A stretch of DNA of 64,000 nucleotides from Stieleria neptunia (GTDB lineage: Bacteria; Planctomycetota; Planctomycetia; Pirellulales; Pirellulaceae), in NCBI RefSeq assembly GCF_007754155.1, contig NZ_CP037423.1, positions 1,488,001-1,552,000 of the forward strand, written 5' to 3'. The position numbers were made by a program, and so were the translations under genes. Positions 42,964 to 50,949 of the stretch are shown here, in pieces. Each line of letters opens with the position of its first letter. Positions within the stretch are counted from its first letter, which is position 1. Under the pieces are notes generated by a model. It was not told the DNA's origin and did no database searches. It saw only the letters and a program-made list of their open reading frames with translations.

Positions 42964-45453
42964 GTGAATGCGTCGGGGCGTATCGGGGAGTCCTCTCAAG
43001 CCGTCATTGAGGCGTTGCTGCTGGGGATGGTGTTGTGTTCACCTTGGCCCTTCGGGTCCGCAGGGGCAAGCGCCGAGTTCTTCTTGTTCTGTGGCCTCGC
43101 GTGCGCGTTGCTGGTGTTCTCCGTCTGGCTGATGTTCGGGGCCAGGCCTGGATGGAGGGCCGGATGGTCGGGGCGACTGGTCTTGGTCGGCATGCTGGGT
43201 CTGGCGGCCGTCGCCGGACTGCATTTGATCCCGCTTCCTGAATGGGCCATCGCCCAACTCGCACCCGGTGTCTCGACCTGGACGGCGGACCATGGTTCGG
43301 CGGCCTCTCTTTCTGGTCAGCACACTCTCGCTGCTGACGCTGCGTCCGCTTGGTTCGCGGGCTCGAAGCTCGGGCTGAATGCAGGCGGCAGTTTCCAGTT
43401 CCTGATTCGATACCTTGCCGCGGCCTGTCTGTTCGGCATGGTGTGTTGCTTTCAGTCGCCCGAACGGAGTTTGCGGCGTCTGAGCATCACGGCCGTCATC
43501 GTTGCCTCGGCGCTTGCGGTATTCGGGATCGCTCAGCACTTCGGATCCCACGACGGGCTGGCCTATTGGACGTACGAGATCCCAGGCGGATTGGGGTTTG
43601 GTCCGTTCGTCAATCGCAACCATTTTCCATTCTTCATGAATCTGGGGCTCGGCTTGACCCTCGGATTGTTGATGGAACGGTTGGAGAAGATGGGGCGGCA
43701 TTGGCACCGGTTGCTGCTCGCCGACGGCGTCGCGACTTGGTTGTTGGTCGCGTTGATCTTTATCATTGCCAGTCTGATCGTCTGCGTCTCGCGTGGCGGT
43801 GTGTTGTCGGCGGTCGTCGCGATCACCGTGGTGTTGTTGTTGCGGCTGAGCGTCGGCGGAGTCAAACGCTGGCTGGTTTTGGGCGTTGCCGTCGCGGCGG
43901 CCACCACGCTGCTGTTGCTTTGGGTCGGATTCGATTTCTATGAATCCCGTCTGAACATGCTCGCCGACTCCGATCGCTACTCCAGCGACGGGCGATGGAT
44001 TCTGTGGAAGGCGGCATTGTCTAGCGTTCCCGAGTTTCCCTGGTTCGGATCTGGTGGCGAAACGTATCGTTACTGGGAAACGATTCAGATGACCGGGGAT
44101 CCGCAGTGGACCAGCGAAACGAACAAGTCCATCCGGGCTGACAATGAGTTTCTGGATGTCTTGAACGAGTACGGCATTGTGGGCCTGCTGTCGCTGGTTT
44201 TGATGGCCGGTGTGGTCGTGTACCAAATCGCCATCGGGGCACGTCGCAGTGCATTGTCGGCAGGAGCGTGCATCGGATTGCTGGCCGTGCTGCTGCACAG
44301 CCTGGTCGACTTCGGTTTACGCGTTCCGGCGACGGGGATGTTCGCGGTGATCGTTACCGCACTGCTTTGCTGCCAACGCGTTGGTTCACGGGAGCGTCGA
44401 CGGCAAACGCAACCTGCCAAAGACCGACCGATGCCGGCGTTTGCCAACGCCGTTGCCCGTCTGGGGGTGAACGTCACCGCGTTGACTGTGATCGGGTTCA
44501 CCTTTTTCGCTCTCTACACCAAGCGTCGTTACCATCTGGCAGAACGATTTTCAATCGCCGCGGTCGAGCGGATGGATCAATCGATGCCGAAGCAGTCACT
44601 TGAGAACATGGTCAGTGCGGCCAAGTTGACGCCTGAGGACATCACCCGACAGTTGCAAGTCGCGAAAGCGAGCCAGTTGGCGATGGACCGGTTGGATTCG
44701 CCCGCGGCGAAAGAGGTGTTGGTCGATTTGATCAATGAACACAGCATCATCGCGATGAAACTGTGTCCGCTTGCCTGGGAGCCGAGTGTTTGGCTGGCCA
44801 ACTACGGCCGTCACCAAACGAACGACCAGGAGCGACTGGATGACTTGCGTTGGGCCAGGACGCTTCATCCCGGCGATCCGAACCTTGCTTTCCTGACGGG
44901 CAAGCTGGCATTAGATCAAGCAGGGGTATCCGAGGCCGTCGAGCACTGGAACGAATCGCTGACCTATTCAACGAAGTACTTGCACGGCATCTTGAGCGTG
45001 GCGGAAACCGTGCTGAGCCATGATGAGATCATCGAGCGGCTGTTGCCCGCGGATCCGGTCGTCACCTTGGAAGCCACGCTGGCTTTTGATCGCAAGAATG
45101 ATTCCGACGCTCGTGATCAGTGCGCCCGGCGGACGCTAGAGCTGTTGGCAACGCCTTCGGCGACCAAGCGACGGCTCGAAGAGGGAACGCTTCACGAGAT
45201 GCAATCCCGGTGCTATGGAATACTGGGGAAGTCGGACGAAGCAATCCATTCGCTTCGCCTGGCTCTGAATCACGACCCGACCAAGGTGGTTTGGCGAATC
45301 CGATTGGCGCAGCGGTTGTTGGAATCACGGCAACTGGACGAGGCGATTCGAGAGGTTCGTATCGTGTTGACCTTGGACCCGAATGCGAGGGAAGCGTTGG
45401 AGTTGCAGAAACAGCTCTCTGTGCTACGTGCGTCGAGCAGTCCGTCAGGTTGA
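42964..45453 (+). CDS. O-antigen ligase/polymerase family protein with C-terminal TPRs
   Basis: 829 residues from the GTG at 42964. The frame is open further upstream, but that part is repeat DNA. Eleven or so membrane helices occupy 1-510. The O-antigen ligase-type loop and motifs are FGPFVNRNHFPFFMNLGLGL, IVCVSRGGVLSAVVAI and FPWFGSGGETYRYW. From about 540 there is a soluble part with TPR-like repeats to the C-terminus (DEAIHSLRLALNHDPTKVVW, LDEAIREVRIVLTLDPNARE). Such proteins polymerise or ligate lipid-linked glycans in the periplasm. It is the second polymerase candidate in the window. The stop is followed by a strong hairpin. Confidence 0.88.
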   Translation: MNASGRIGESSQAVIEALLLGMVLCSPWPFGSAGASAEFFLFCGLACALLVFSVWLMFGARPGWRAGWSGRLVLVGMLGLAAVAGLHLIPLPEWAIAQLAPGVSTWTADHGSAASLSGQHTLAADAASAWFAGSKLGLNAGGSFQFLIRYLAAACLFGMVCCFQSPERSLRRLSITAVIVASALAVFGIAQHFGSHDGLAYWTYEIPGGLGFGPFVNRNHFPFFMNLGLGLTLGLLMERLEKMGRHWHRLLLADGVATWLLVALIFIIASLIVCVSRGGVLSAVVAITVVLLLRLSVGGVKRWLVLGVAVAAATTLLLLWVGFDFYESRLNMLADSDRYSSDGRWILWKAALSSVPEFPWFGSGGETYRYWETIQMTGDPQWTSETNKSIRADNEFLDVLNEYGIVGLLSLVLMAGVVVYQIAIGARRSALSAGACIGLLAVLLHSLVDFGLRVPATGMFAVIVTALLCCQRVGSRERRRQTQPAKDRPMPAFANAVARLGVNVTALTVIGFTFFALYTKRRYHLAERFSIAAVERMDQSMPKQSLENMVSAAKLTPEDITRQLQVAKASQLAMDRLDSPAAKEVLVDLINEHSIIAMKLCPLAWEPSVWLANYGRHQTNDQERLDDLRWARTLHPGDPNLAFLTGKLALDQAGVSEAVEHWNESLTYSTKYLHGILSVAETVLSHDEIIERLLPADPVVTLEATLAFDRKNDSDARDQCARRTLELLATPSATKRRLEEGTLHEMQSRCYGILGKSDEAIHSLRLALNHDPTKVVWRIRLAQRLLESRQLDEAIREVRIVLTLDPNAREALELQKQLSVLRASSSPSG

Positions 45454-45463
45454 TTCAGAAAAT

Positions 45464-45516
45464 CCTCCGCTTTTCGATCGGCGGCGGCAGAGCCGCCGCC
45501 GATCGAAAGGCGGAGG
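45464..45516. terminator. 25-bp-stem hairpin just after the O-antigen ligase gene
   Basis: Stem 45464-45488 pairs with 45492-45516 around an AGA loop. There is one mismatch in 25, and it becomes a G-U pair in RNA. It starts eleven bases after the stop. There is no U-tract, so it may be a palindromic repeat acting as a mRNA end protector. Confidence 0.6.
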
Positions 45517-45800
45517 GCGAGAATTTGGCTTTCCTTTCCTGGGGTGGCGGTCGCTCCGCTGCGCTCGCTCCCTGACCCCAGGCTATGTTGTGGATGCCCT
45601 TCGGGCAAACGCTGCGGAACGGTTTGCGCGACGAACTGAGGCGGAGCCGGGGAACGAGTTGCAATGGCAGAATGATTCGGGGCAGAATGATGGGGGCGCG
45701 TAGGCTGGCGCGAAGTGGAAGTGGGGTAAGCATCCTGCTTGCCATCCTCGCCGGCTCCACCGGCGAACATGCGAGGCGGAGCCTGGGAACGATCTGAAGA

Positions 45801-46079
45801 GTGTTGGTGTGCAGGCTTTAGAGACCGTCCAGCTTAGGGCTAGCGCGAAACGCGACAAATCTGAATGATCTGACCGAATGGGTGAGAGGTGGTCGGCGGA
45901 GGGGTGTACGACGTCCTTTCTAGGTCGTCGCGCAGAGCCCCACGGGCGACGGCCCGGAAGGGCCATCGTACATCAGAAAAGCGATCTCCCTAAGCTGGAC
46001 GGTCTCGTTAGCCGCCCACTGTCGCTGCGTCGCAGCGACCGGGAATCGCCTAAAGGCTAAAACACCAACGGTTGCTGAA
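45801..46079. repeat. Palindromic repeat interrupted by the MITE
   Basis: GTGTTGGTGTGCAGGCTTTA (45801-45820) and TTAGCCGCCCACTGTCGCTG (46008-46027), CGTCGCAGCGACCGGGAATC and ACACCAAC together rebuild a repeat that is whole at 48014-48090. A third copy, inverted, is at about 7984-8042. Confidence 0.85.
45821..46007. mobile_element. 187-bp MITE-like element with 19-bp TIRs and TTA duplication
   Basis: GAGACCGTCCAGCTTAGGG (45821-45839) is perfectly inverted at 45988-46006. Comparison with the unbroken repeat copy at 48014 shows TTA once there and on both sides here (45818-45820 and 46008-46010), so it is a true insertion with a 3-bp target duplication. No coding capacity. A truncated copy is at 7825-7975. 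Confidence 0.85.
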
Positions 46080-46166
46080 TCCCTGGTTACTTGTGCCCGT
46101 GCCGTTCGTCCTTGAACGCTTTTCCGCTCGACCGATGCAACTCGGAAACTTAATTTTGACACACCA

Positions 46167-47666
46167 CTAGGACGTTAGGTGTTGGTTGATCAAACGAATC
46201 AATGCGTCGGGTGATTCGATTGACCCGGCGGTTGTCGCTTTGGGGAACAGGAATTTGGGGATCGTTCCCGCACCCGCTTTTTGATAGAGCTTGATGTGCT
46301 GCTTGATGAAGTCACCGGGTAAGGTACTCCGCAAGTGCTCATCGAGTTTGTCGCCGGCGACGATCGTCTTTGCCTTCGCCATCGCTTGTGCGTAACCGGG
46401 TTTGGCATCAAACAAGTAGTGGTGGAAACCGTCGAACTGGCTTCGGTCGGTGAGCCAAACGGCGATCGCCAGCTTGGCAAGCTCACAGGATTCGCGATGG
46501 CTGGCATGGGTGGAACGGATGGTCGGGTTGCACTTGCCGTCTAGCGGGACCGGCAGCGTGATCACCGCGAGGCGATCGCCGTACTGTTTTCGAACCTTTT
46601 CGATCGTCGCGTGAGTTCGCTGGCAATGGGGGCAGGTGTAGTCATACATCTCCACCAGGACGAACTGCGCATCGGAATTTCCCAGCAGCGGCCAGCTGGC
46701 GGTGTCCAGTTTGGTTCCGTTGAGAATACTGACGGTGTGGGGTTGGCCGGCCGGTTCGGTGACTTGCAGCGTCAACAGCGCCGCCGGATGGGCCAGCATT
46801 CCGAGGACGGACTGCAGTTCACGGCCGAGTTGGTGAATCGGCTGACTTGAATCCGCGTTCAAATTTGCGACCGGTGATTCGAAAAGCATCTCGTCTTGCG
46901 TTTCGACCGGTGACGTCGTGGGTGTTCCAAGCTGGGCCGGAACGGGATCGGCATACTCGATCACTTCGAACGTTTCCGGTTCTGCGTTCATGCTTTGCAG
47001 AGCAATCAAACCCGCGATCGAGAGGGTTGCGAAACCAGCCGTCCACTTCAATCCGGGTGACGTGATCGGGCGGTTCCACAAGAACGTGGTGGCGAGAACG
47101 ATCCCGCAGCCGTGTGCGACGAGGCAGTAGGGACAAAGGTGATTGAGCGAGAAGATTTGCAGTCCGACAAACCAAATCGCAGCCATGCCGGCGGTCAGCG
47201 ACGCAGCGCCCAAGACGGACGCACGTGTTCTCGTGGCGGACTCCGACCCCGGATTCCAAAGCAGTAGTGAGAGAACCGTGGAGTACAACACCAGCGCCGG
47301 AACGCTGACCGGCAGGGACAACACCGTCGACCAACGGCTGTGCAGCACATGTTCACAATTGAAGACGCTGCCGCCATCACAACCGGCGACGGGGGACGCG
47401 GTGAAGGACGACCACGCCAGGTAGCCGCTCGTTCCCAGGGCGACGACGCTGACGATCAGCATCACCCACCACGCTCGCGCGTCGATTCGGAAGGGGTGGT
47501 TCACCGTCTCCCTGCTCGCCGCACGGGGGCGCAACAGACGTCGTTTTTCGTGGCCGATCGGAAGATAGGTGGGGTAAAGATTGCCGGCGGACATCGCGGA
47601 GCTCCGAAACAAGCGGTCGTACATGGTGCGGGAGAGAAGGTGCTCAAAAACCTCCGCATCACTCAT
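46167..47666 (-). CDS. VKOR-DsbA fusion (vitamin K epoxide reductase + thioredoxin domain)
   Basis: 499 residues. After a polar N-terminus (1-65) come four or five membrane helices of a VKOR domain. The loop cysteines are C96 and C104 (AGCDGGSVFNCEHV), and the catalytic CxxC is NHLCPYCLV (C178/C181). The C-terminal domain (about 300-499) is DsbA-like: VEMYDYTCPHCQRTHATIEK (C345/C348) and a cis-proline in GAGTIPKFLF. VKOR passes electrons from the DsbA-type partner to quinone, so the fusion should make disulfides in exported proteins, taking the place of DsbB-DsbA. Its 3' end lies next to the repeat cluster at 45.5-46.1 kb. Confidence 0.94.
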   Translation of the reverse strand: MSDAEVFEHLLSRTMYDRLFRSSAMSAGNLYPTYLPIGHEKRRLLRPRAASRETVNHPFRIDARAWWVMLIVSVVALGTSGYLAWSSFTASPVAGCDGGSVFNCEHVLHSRWSTVLSLPVSVPALVLYSTVLSLLLWNPGSESATRTRASVLGAASLTAGMAAIWFVGLQIFSLNHLCPYCLVAHGCGIVLATTFLWNRPITSPGLKWTAGFATLSIAGLIALQSMNAEPETFEVIEYADPVPAQLGTPTTSPVETQDEMLFESPVANLNADSSQPIHQLGRELQSVLGMLAHPAALLTLQVTEPAGQPHTVSILNGTKLDTASWPLLGNSDAQFVLVEMYDYTCPHCQRTHATIEKVRKQYGDRLAVITLPVPLDGKCNPTIRSTHASHRESCELAKLAIAVWLTDRSQFDGFHHYLFDAKPGYAQAMAKAKTIVAGDKLDEHLRSTLPGDFIKQHIKLYQKAGAGTIPKFLFPKATTAGSIESPDALIRLINQHLTS

Positions 47667-48269
47667 TGCAGAATTCGTGCCAACCGTTGAGCAATCCTAA
47701 AACGCTGTGGAAATCCGCGATCCGGGGAAAGGGAATGGAGCCCGAGGTGCCAAGCTGATTCCCTAGCAATCAATTGGCTACCGATTACGTGCCGGGGCAC
47801 CCCTTCGTCGCCGACAATCCGCCGGCTGGAAAAAATCTTCTTTCACCGGTCAGTTCTTTGCCGGCGTCCGTGTTTTCGCTGGCCACGCCGGAACGCCGGC
47901 GACACACGTCACGTCTCCGGCATGTGGGGGATTGGCCAAAAGATTTGTTGGTCAAAAGATGGGAGTCGTGCACGGTGACGAATCCGCGTCAGACTTGAAG
48001 GGCACGGGCATAAGTGTTGGTGTGCAGGCTTTAGCCGCCCACTGTCGCTGCGTAGCAGCGACCGGGAATCGCCTGAAGGCTAACACCAACGGTGGCTGAA
48101 TCTCATTCTGCTTACGCCCGTACCATTCGCGTCAGGCATCTTTTGACCCACCCCTTTTTTGACCCATCCCTTTTTTGACCCATAATCGGGGCCTGGCGTG
48201 CAAGCGGTGTCGGATCATCTGTCATGATGCACCGTTGTTTGCCCTCAATCTCAACGCTTCCGATCTGCA
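47667..48269. other. Intergenic region with 16-bp-period repeats and a palindrome
   Basis: About 600 bases between divergent genes. 47934-47963 (GGCCAAAAGATTT then GGTCAAAAGATGGG) and 48143-48182 (three units of TTGACCCA-type) are 16-bp-period arrays. 48014-48090 is the intact palindromic repeat. No gene seen. Confidence 0.7.
48014..48090. repeat. Intact copy of the palindromic repeat
   Basis: Begins GTGTTGGTGTGCAGGCTTTA and ends GGCTAACACCAAC. The core GTCGCTGC/GCAGCGAC and outer GTTGGTG/CACCAAC arms are complementary. Serves as the empty-site reference for the MITE insertion at 45821. Confidence 0.85.
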
Positions 48270-49442
48270 ATGCCGATGCTCCCGATCAAACTGTCGATCC
48301 ATTCTACGCCAGCCTGGCCACCACTCGCTCGTTGGTGGTGGGTCGCCAGCGTCGCGTTTGCGATGCTCCAAACCGGAGGCCACGCGATCGCGCAGCCGTC
48401 CACTCCGGTCGCCATGGACGAGGCGATGGCGGAGTCGTGGGCGGGACTGGTGCTGAAGGGTGTCGACACCGAATTTCCCAACAAGCTGTCATTGGTCTAT
48501 CTGAACAAGGATCAAATCAAAGCACCGCGTGAGCATTTTCCGGCGTTTTACGGGTGTTATGACTGGCACAGCAGCGTGCACGGGCATTGGGTGCTGGTTC
48601 GGTTGTTGAAAGACTATCCCGGTATGCAATCGGTACCTCGAATACGCGAGGTGCTGTCGCGACACCTGTCCGACGAGAACTTGAAACAGGAGGCTGCGTT
48701 TTTTGCCCGGGGCGAGCAGAAGACGTTCGAGCGGATGTATGGCTGGTCGTGGTTGTTTCGCTTGGTCATCGAACTCGACGGCTGGGACGATGCGGACGCG
48801 AGACGCTGGCGGGAGAATCTGCGGCCGCTGGAAGAAGTCTTGGCGCGACGCGTGAATGACTATCTGCCGAAGTTGACGTTTCCGATTCGAACCGGCCAGC
48901 ACACCGACACGGGATTCGCTTTGGGACAGATCTTGGATTACGCCCGTGCGATGGAAATGCCGGAGTTGCAGGCTTTGGTCATCGATCGAGCGAAAGAGTA
49001 CTTTGCAACCGACCTCGACTACCCCGTGCACTATGAACCCTCCGGGCACGATTTTTTCTCATCATGTTGGAACGAAGCCGATTTGATGCGTCGGGTGTTA
49101 TCGGAACAAGCGTTCGAGGACTGGCTGGCCCGGTTTGTGCCTGAGCTGGCAACGCAACTGACCGACGGAACGATCGCGCCGGTTGCAGTCAGCGATGTGA
49201 CGGATCCGAAAATCGTTCACTTGGCGGGATTGAATTTGAACCGCGCCTGGTGTCTGCGTTCGGTTGCGTCGGCGCTGCGCGACGATCATCCACTCAAACG
49301 TGTCTTGGTAGAGAACGCGGAGTCGCATCTCGCGGCGGGATTGGCGTACATCAACAGCGGGCACTACGAGGGCGATCACTGGTTGGCGACGTTCGGGTTG
49401 TACGCGATCGCGGGCGTCGGAGTTGCCGATGGTCGACCGTGA
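48270..49442 (+). CDS. DUF2891 domain protein, exported
   Basis: 390 residues. An N-terminal signal-like segment (WWWVASVAFAMLQTGGHAIA) precedes the DUF2891 body: HFPAFYGCYDWHSSVHGHWV, KTFERMYGWSWLFRLVIELD, FPIRTGQHTDTGFALGQILD and a late GHYEGDHWLATFGLYA. The repeated Trp/His pattern suggests an alpha/alpha toroid, but no activity is known for the family. Its last 14 bases overlap the NRAMP-like gene, so the two are coupled. Confidence 0.93.
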   Translation: MPMLPIKLSIHSTPAWPPLARWWWVASVAFAMLQTGGHAIAQPSTPVAMDEAMAESWAGLVLKGVDTEFPNKLSLVYLNKDQIKAPREHFPAFYGCYDWHSSVHGHWVLVRLLKDYPGMQSVPRIREVLSRHLSDENLKQEAAFFARGEQKTFERMYGWSWLFRLVIELDGWDDADARRWRENLRPLEEVLARRVNDYLPKLTFPIRTGQHTDTGFALGQILDYARAMEMPELQALVIDRAKEYFATDLDYPVHYEPSGHDFFSSCWNEADLMRRVLSEQAFEDWLARFVPELATQLTDGTIAPVAVSDVTDPKIVHLAGLNLNRAWCLRSVASALRDDHPLKRVLVENAESHLAAGLAYINSGHYEGDHWLATFGLYAIAGVGVADGRP

Positions 49443-50670
49443 TGCGACGGTAGGCCAGCCGCGAGCCCGGTTTCGAATCGGCCCGGGGTTGCTGGTCACC
49501 GCGGCGTTCATCGGGCCGGGCACCGTCGTGACGGCCAGCCGGGCCGGCGCCCAATTCGGATGCGAATTGCTGTGGACGATTCTGTTCGCCAGCTTGGGGA
49601 CGATCGTGCTTCAATCGCTCGCGGCCCGCTTGGGAATCACCAGCGGCGCGGGTTTGGGCGAATCGATCCGACAATCACTTTCACAGTCGCGTCTGCTGCG
49701 TCCGGCGATGGTGTTGGTGATCGCGGCGATCGGTGTGGGCAACGCGGCGTATCAGACGGGAAATCTAACCGGAGCGGCGGCGGGCATCACTTCGGTGACT
49801 CATGGTGACGCCGTCGTTTGGTTGATCATTCTGATCGCATTGACGTCGGGCGTGATTTGGCTGGGACGTTACAAGATATTGCACCGCGTCTTGGTCGTCT
49901 GGGTGATTCTTCTGAGTGTCTCGTTCCTGGTCGCCGGCGTGATCTCCATGCCGTCTGCGACACAGATTTTGCACGGGCTTTTCCTGCCGCGACTCAGCGC
50001 CGAAAACCTGACGATCGTGATCGCGTTGATCGGCACGACGATTGTGCCGTACAACTTGTTTTTGCATGCCAGCGGCGCCGCGGCAACGTGGCGGGGTGTC
50101 GATCCGGTTCTGGCGACCAGGCAATCGGACTGGGACACCGGGCTATCGGTTGCGCTGGGCGGATTGGTGACGGCGTCGATCTTGGTGACCGCAAGCACCG
50201 CGTTTCACGAGACCGGGACGGCTTGGACATCGATCGATCAAATCGCCCAGCAGCTTCAACCCGCTCTGGGCCGGGGCGGCGGTGTCGCATTCGCGCTGGG
50301 GCTGTTTGCGGCCGGGCTGACCAGCGCGGTCACGGCGCCGATCGCGACCGCGTACGCGATCTGTGGTTCGTTGGATTGGAAAGCGGATCCATCGAGCCGA
50401 CGCTTTCGAGTGATCGCGCTGGGCGTGGTGTTGGCCGGCGGACTGGTCGCGATCTGGTTCGGCAAGAGTCCCGCACTGACGATCCAATTCGCACAAGTTG
50501 CCAACGGGTTATTGTTGCCGATCGTCGCCTGTTTTCTGTTGCTGGTGGTGATTTGGCGTGGACGCACGACCGGAGAAAGGGTTGGACGGGTGCGTCAATT
50601 TTTGGCCGCGCTCGTCGTGTGTGGCGTCGCGCTGTTGGGGCTTTGGCGAATCGTCGGCGTGTTTCGGTAA
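49429..50670 (+). CDS. NRAMP-family-like metal transporter with altered binding site
   Basis: 413 residues, about eleven membrane helices. It starts at the ATG at 49429, inside the end of the DUF2891 gene. The N-terminal helix 1 reads FIGPGTVVTASRAGAQFGCE where canonical NRAMP has DPGN: Asp is Gly and Asn is Thr. In helix 6, GTTIVPYNLFLHASGAA replaces the canonical A..MPH: Met is Val and His is Tyr. These are the metal-coordinating positions, so classic Mn2+/Fe2+ transport is doubtful; NRAMP-related carriers with changed sites can move other ions. The overall fold and helix spacing remain NRAMP-like. Confidence 0.85.
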   Translation: MVDRDATVGQPRARFRIGPGLLVTAAFIGPGTVVTASRAGAQFGCELLWTILFASLGTIVLQSLAARLGITSGAGLGESIRQSLSQSRLLRPAMVLVIAAIGVGNAAYQTGNLTGAAAGITSVTHGDAVVWLIILIALTSGVIWLGRYKILHRVLVVWVILLSVSFLVAGVISMPSATQILHGLFLPRLSAENLTIVIALIGTTIVPYNLFLHASGAAATWRGVDPVLATRQSDWDTGLSVALGGLVTASILVTASTAFHETGTAWTSIDQIAQQLQPALGRGGGVAFALGLFAAGLTSAVTAPIATAYAICGSLDWKADPSSRRFRVIALGVVLAGGLVAIWFGKSPALTIQFAQVANGLLLPIVACFLLLVVIWRGRTTGERVGRVRQFLAALVVCGVALLGLWRIVGVFR

Positions 50671-50949
50671 ATGGTGTTGCGATTAAATGTGCCGAGTCCG
50701 AATGGAGTTGTAATCTTCGTTGGTGTCTCGCTGCATAACGCAACCCCAATGCCTCGCGCTTTGACGCCATGCGGGGTGTTGCTTGTTAGCGGTAGGGCGC
50801 GAGCCCTCCGGTCTTTCACGGTGTTTTTGAAGCGCGACCGGACGGCTCGCGCCGTTCCGCTAATACCTACAGCACCAACAAGGAGAGAAAAACGAGGTTC
50901 CGGCTGGTGCAACTGGGGGACATTCCAAACTTTGGAACGGGATGAATCG
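50671..50949. other. Intergenic region between convergent genes
   Basis: About 280 bases; holds the inverted repeat at 50786-50863 described next, plus unremarkable sequence. Confidence 0.6.
50786..50863. terminator. 28-bp imperfect inverted repeat between convergent genes
   Basis: 50786-50813 (TTAGCGGTAGGGCGCGAGCC...) pairs with 50836-50863 with three mismatches in 28. The position between two convergent genes suits a bidirectional terminator or a dispersed palindromic repeat. Confidence 0.55.

Larger units (their letters stand above)
45454..46166. other. Intergenic region of nested repeats
   Basis: About 710 bases with no gene. It contains, in order: the 25-bp hairpin; G-rich 14-bp-type units (GGCAGAATGATTCGGGGC, 45655-45695); the GAAGTGGGGTAAGCATC string; and a palindromic repeat split by a MITE (45801-46080). 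Confidence 0.75.

Noticed and set aside
43039..44298. 419-residue frame on the - strand
   Set aside because: Antisense of the O-antigen ligase gene; Gln/Arg/Pro-rich shadow composition.
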